Under the pieces are notes generated by a model. That model saw only the letters and a list, made by a program, of their open reading frames with translations. It was not told the DNA's origin and searched no databases. A program made the position numbers and the translations under genes. Below are positions 60,657 through 64,000 of a stretch of DNA of 64,000 nucleotides, in pieces; the first letter of the stretch is position 1, and each line of letters opens with the position of its first letter. This DNA comes from Plasmodium malariae. Its lineage: Eukaryota; Apicomplexa; Aconoidasida; Haemosporida; Plasmodiidae. Location of the stretch: assembly GCF_900090045.1 (NCBI RefSeq), contig NC_041784.1, forward strand, positions 472,501 to 536,500, read 5' to 3'.

Positions 60657-60759
60657 TTCCACATTGCTCCATTTACGTATGCATATGCATACATTCAAGC
60701 TTTCAGCTATACTTCCTCATTGGTAACTGCTTTCAATGCATACAAACAATGGAACGACA
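56423..60759. other. Long region upstream of mdr1
   Basis: More than 4.3 kb separate the mdr1 ATG from the stop of the next gene, both on the minus strand. It should contain the mdr1 promoter and 5' UTR at its left end. The sequence is extremely AT-rich, with (TA)n at 56470-56540, 57710-57730, 57778-57802, 58998-59020 and 60620-60650, and poly(A)/(T) runs. A short GC-richer stretch lies at about 56640-56820. I see no coding exon. Confidence 0.6.
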
Positions 60760-63700
60760 TCAGTCTTGGTAATACTGCACATAAAAATTAATATCCGAAA
60801 TTAGATATTGCACTTGTGGTTTTAATAATTCTATTATCATTTGACACAATGATTTTTTTATAAGCTGTCCACAGTTTAAACAAGATAATTCGATTAATGA
60901 AACTTCAAAAGGTGCTACTTTTTTTATATATTGATAACACGAAACACAAGTTTTCAGTTGTTCATTTGTTGAATACTTTTTACTTTTACTATTTCTCTCA
61001 TGCACATTATTCTGTGATGTATCATCTGGTGAACAGTTATTCTGTAAGCTCATATATGGCGTATCTTCATACTCCGAATTCGTACTCTGTGAAATTATAT
61101 TATGTGAACCACTTTTTTCTAAAATGTTATTCTGCAAAATGCAATTTTGGGATTTGGTTTTTTCCAAAATGACATTTTCCTTCTTCTCCTTATCATATTG
61201 AACGAACTGTTTTTTAACCCTTGCTCTTTCTTCTGTAGATGATCCTTTCAGTGGACTAATAAAAGACGTTAAGGTTTTGAATGTGCTATAATTACTGCTA
61301 CTACAATTCTGTTCACATATATTATGGCAACTATTATCATACATGTGTGTATGTTCATTTCCTGTATTCACAGTATTTTTCTTAATATTATTATTATTAT
61401 GCATGTAGTACAACGTACTTCCTTTCTCTTCGTTTGTATTCTGTTCTCTATTATTACTCTCCTTATACTCTTTTTCACTTTTACAATAATGGTCTAATAT
61501 CTTTGAAGGGATGTTCAATTCATCGTTATTATGCTTTTTTAATTTATCAGCTGTAAGAACTCTTCCACTTTGTATTTTTTCATTTTTTAAATTTCTTGGG
61601 GAATAATACTTGTTGTTCTTATATAACATATTATCATTAGATAAATTAGTTTCATTATTCAAATTTGTATTATTGCATGCCGTTATTTTTGTTTTGTTTA
61701 TTATAATTGTAGAATTTTCTTGGCTATCTTTGTAACATGTTTCGTTATAAGCATTGTTATTTATCAGGTTCTTCCTTTGCTTACCTTCATAACTATTACT
61801 ATTGATATTGCCACTGATATTACCGTTAGCAAGTGTTTTCGTATCAAAACCTTTGTAGCTATTGTATGAATTATTATACACGTTATTATGTACCATATTA
61901 TTGTACATATTATTATGCAGAATAGGATCTATGTTGTTATAGTAAGTATTTCCACTATTCTCCATGCAAGTGTTGTTTGTATTAATGTGACTACCATCAT
62001 AGTCATAAATGCAATTATAATTAACGTTACTAGCATTATTATAGCCATTATTATTTCCATTACTGTTACCGTTATTATTGCCCTTATTGATGTACATGTC
62101 ATTATATATTTTCCTATGCCTATTATTATGATTGTCTGGATTATGTACATACTTACTGAAATTAAAACCATTAGACATATGATTACCATCTGCATTCATG
62201 TTACAGTTATTACTATTATTACTGCTGTTATTTTCTTGGATAATATTTTCTAAATTGTTATCTAAATTGCGACTGTCAAAATTTCGATTGTCTAAATTGC
62301 TACTATTACGTGTTTCGAATGACATACAGTTCTGCGCAATCCTTTTTTTACCTCTGAAATATTTACTCGCTTTTTCTATATTATTTAAAGTAGGTGGAGA
62401 ATAGTCGTGTGAATTGTAACTACAATTATTATTACTATTAGCAGTATTGCTGTTTTTATTATTGGCTATTGAGTTAGTAATATCATAATTATTATTTTGT
62501 TTTACATTTATATACGGAAAATTATTCGTATTCATGTATCTATTTACATTCCCCATAGTACTATTATAACTCCTAAAATTATTGGTATAATTATATATGT
62601 GATCCGTATTAGAACTACCTATGTTGTTGTTATAATTAATGGTATCATTATCCACGATGTTATTATTGCTTATGCAATTATTACTCATGTTCAGGCTTCT
62701 CAAGTTGTTATTGATAATAAAGTTATTGTCATTACTGCTGTTGTTATTATTGCTGTTGTTATTATTGCTGTTGTTATTATTGCTGTTGTTATTAATGCAG
62801 TTGTTATTACTGTTGTTGTTATTGCTTCTGTTGTTATTGATGCTGTTCTTATAACTCCTACTGTTATTACTACTATTGTTATAACTGTTACTGTCACAGT
62901 CATTCCTGCCGTAGTCGTTTCTTCCATAATTGTTACTATCACAATAATTACCCTCATAAATATTGTTATTATACCTTCCATGGGCATACATCACATTGCT
63001 GTTATTGGTATTTATATTATTTACACAATTTTTACTTACATTGTTGTAATAATAATTAAAATCATTACCAGTGGAATTATTATAATTGTAATTATAATTA
63101 TTATTATTATTATTCATATTGCTACTGTTATTGCTATTATTATTGTTGTTATTCAAACTTCTTCTATTTTTATAACCATTCTTGTTATATTCCAGCGAGA
63201 AGTTTTTTTTCTTTTGATAGTTCTGCGTATTACTATCTCTATTACCATAACTGTTATCGTATTCATGGTTATTAGTACTAGTGTTATCCATATCAATATT
63301 ATAATTAATTCTATTATTTTCATTTAACTTGGTAACATTGGGTTGTCTTCCATGCCCTATTTCATTGCTTATATTTTTGTTATCAACATTAACATCAACA
63401 TTAACATCAACATTAGCATCAACATTAGCATCAACATTAACATCAACATTTCTATTAAATTTTCCATTTGCTGTTTTTTCATGAGTCCCTTTTAAACTAT
63501 CATCGCTATTTGGTATGCCACCCTTTATGTCATCCTCAGTGTCACTTTTCTTTCCATTCTTTACGTAAAAGTCAGAGTTCATATTATTTTTGTTCATTTT
63601 TAGCTCTTCAAATTTAGTATGAACAACAGATGCATCAAAATTTCTACCAATAACATTACTACTCAACTCGTTTTTATCTGTTTGTATTTTATCATTATTC

Positions 63701-64000
63701 GATATTTTCTCATCTACTTTTTGAAACGATGCAATTCCACTCAACATTCTGTTACTATTTTTTCTTAATTTTGAAAGAGGTAAACATTTGTCCTCATTTT
63801 CCGATTTTACATCAACCTGTTTCATTTGATTAACTTCCTCTTCTCCATCTACTTTTTTTGCATCTCTTACTTCTACATCTTCCTCATTTACACACTTTTC
63901 ATCTTTTATATTTTCACACTCATTCTCTGCTATATTATTAACTGCTTCTTCTTCGTCCTTATTAATTATATTCTCCTCTTCCCGTAGTACTCGAGATTTA
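60760..64000 (-). CDS. Asn-rich protein with C-terminal CxxC zinc motif, 5' end beyond window
   Basis: The frame is open from the right window edge to TGA at 60760-60762, giving at least 1079 residues. The Met at 63825 is internal, because the frame stays open upstream with an acidic region (NKDEEEAVNNIAENECENIK). Residues between about 62000 and 63340 are mostly Asn, Ser, Tyr, Gly and Asp, with few structured segments. A 12-bp coding repeat (NVDVNVDANVD) lies at 63384-63447. About 60 residues from the end, TCVSCYQY and SCLNCGQLIKKSLC form two CxxC knuckles, consistent with a small zinc ribbon. From memory, P. falciparum annotates a putative zinc-finger protein next to mdr1, which fits. Zinc binding and any nucleic-acid role are inference. 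Confidence 0.75.
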   Translation of the reverse strand, partial: KSRVLREEENIINKDEEEAVNNIAENECENIKDEKCVNEEDVEVRDAKKVDGEEEVNQMKQVDVKSENEDKCLPLSKLRKNSNRMLSGIASFQKVDEKISNNDKIQTDKNELSSNVIGRNFDASVVHTKFEELKMNKNNMNSDFYVKNGKKSDTEDDIKGGIPNSDDSLKGTHEKTANGKFNRNVDVNVDANVDANVDVNVDVNVDNKNISNEIGHGRQPNVTKLNENNRINYNIDMDNTSTNNHEYDNSYGNRDSNTQNYQKKKNFSLEYNKNGYKNRRSLNNNNNNSNNSSNMNNNNNNYNYNYNNSTGNDFNYYYNNVSKNCVNNINTNNSNVMYAHGRYNNNIYEGNYCDSNNYGRNDYGRNDCDSNSYNNSSNNSRSYKNSINNNRSNNNNSNNNCINNNSNNNNSNNNNSNNNNSSNDNNFIINNNLRSLNMSNNCISNNNIVDNDTINYNNNIGSSNTDHIYNYTNNFRSYNSTMGNVNRYMNTNNFPYINVKQNNNYDITNSIANNKNSNTANSNNNCSYNSHDYSPPTLNNIEKASKYFRGKKRIAQNCMSFETRNSSNLDNRNFDSRNLDNNLENIIQENNSSNNSNNCNMNADGNHMSNGFNFSKYVHNPDNHNNRHRKIYNDMYINKGNNNGNSNGNNNGYNNASNVNYNCIYDYDGSHINTNNTCMENSGNTYYNNIDPILHNNMYNNMVHNNVYNNSYNSYKGFDTKTLANGNISGNINSNSYEGKQRKNLINNNAYNETCYKDSQENSTIIINKTKITACNNTNLNNETNLSNDNMLYKNNKYYSPRNLKNEKIQSGRVLTADKLKKHNNDELNIPSKILDHYCKSEKEYKESNNREQNTNEEKGSTLYYMHNNNNIKKNTVNTGNEHTHMYDNSCHNICEQNCSSSNYSTFKTLTSFISPLKGSSTEERARVKKQFVQYDKEKKENVILEKTKSQNCILQNNILEKSGSHNIISQSTNSEYEDTPYMSLQNNCSPDDTSQNNVHERNSKSKKYSTNEQLKTCVSCYQYIKKVAPFEVSLIELSCLNCGQLIKKSLCQMIIELLKPQVQYLISDINFYVQYYQD
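63384..63447 (-). repeat. Coding 12-bp repeat (Asn-Val-Asp-Val/Ala)
   Basis: About five in-frame copies of a 12-bp unit encoding NVDV or NVDA within the Asn-rich zinc-motif protein. Confidence 0.9.

Noticed and set aside
62497..63327. 276-codon plus-strand frame rich in Ile and Val
   Set aside because: It is the antisense of the Asn-rich zinc-motif gene; AAT/AAC codons become ATT/GTT on the other strand.
1..64000. tRNA, rRNA, transposon, prophage, centromere or telomere sequence
   Set aside because: I found no cloverleaf with conserved arms, no transposase or integrase domain, and no telomere-type repeat; tandem repeats here are ordinary intergenic or intronic minisatellites.

Overview
The window looks like a nuclear chromosome segment of a malaria parasite (genus Plasmodium). 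It is very AT-rich, with long poly(A)/poly(T) runs, (AT)n microsatellites and Asn/Lys-rich low-complexity insertions in the proteins. Introns are short, AT-rich and GT..AG. The proteins include a Plasmodium-type MDR1 transporter, a RAP-domain protein and other parasite families. From memory, the gene order (zinc-finger protein, mdr1, MPP-alpha, two further genes, DnaJ, ..., RAP protein, ..., NRAMP, MerC-like protein, karyopherin beta) matches the P. falciparum chromosome 5 mdr1 neighbourhood. The proteins are not identical to P. falciparum, and the base composition is too AT-rich for P. vivax or P. knowlesi. A P. malariae- or P. ovale-like species fits, but I cannot decide which.

Layout, left to right. 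1-2964 (-): 5' part of a WD-repeat-like protein, cut by the window edge. 6207-9581 (-): importin-beta family karyopherin. 14548-15636 (+): three-exon MerC-like membrane protein. 18195-19958 (-): divergent NRAMP metal transporter. 23160-24688 (+): unrecognised 113-residue protein in three exons. 25652-30637 (+): large RAP-domain protein in two exons. 31914-33312 (-): four-exon protein resembling GINS subunit PSF1. 34196-35447 (+): 70-residue protein in four tiny exons. 36396-39252 (-): membrane-associated DnaJ protein, 5' end unresolved. 41854-42776 (+): small protein with a tentative three-exon model. 43270-46544 (-): 1036-residue protein resembling organellar RNA-binding proteins. 48391-50248 (+): mitochondrial processing peptidase alpha. 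52031-56422 (-): MDR1. 60760-64000 (-): Asn-rich protein with a C-terminal CxxC zinc motif, cut by the right edge.

The genes do not form an operon or one pathway. Shared themes are mitochondrial/organellar function (MPP-alpha, RAP protein, the 1036-residue protein), transport (MDR1, NRAMP, MerC-like, importin) and replication (GINS-like). Gene orientation alternates, giving several divergent promoter regions and convergent 3' regions. These regions hold many minisatellites and no tRNA, rRNA, mobile element or CRISPR array that I can see. The most useful results are small multi-exon genes that single ORFs do not reveal, and an NRAMP protein lacking several canonical metal- and proton-pathway residues.
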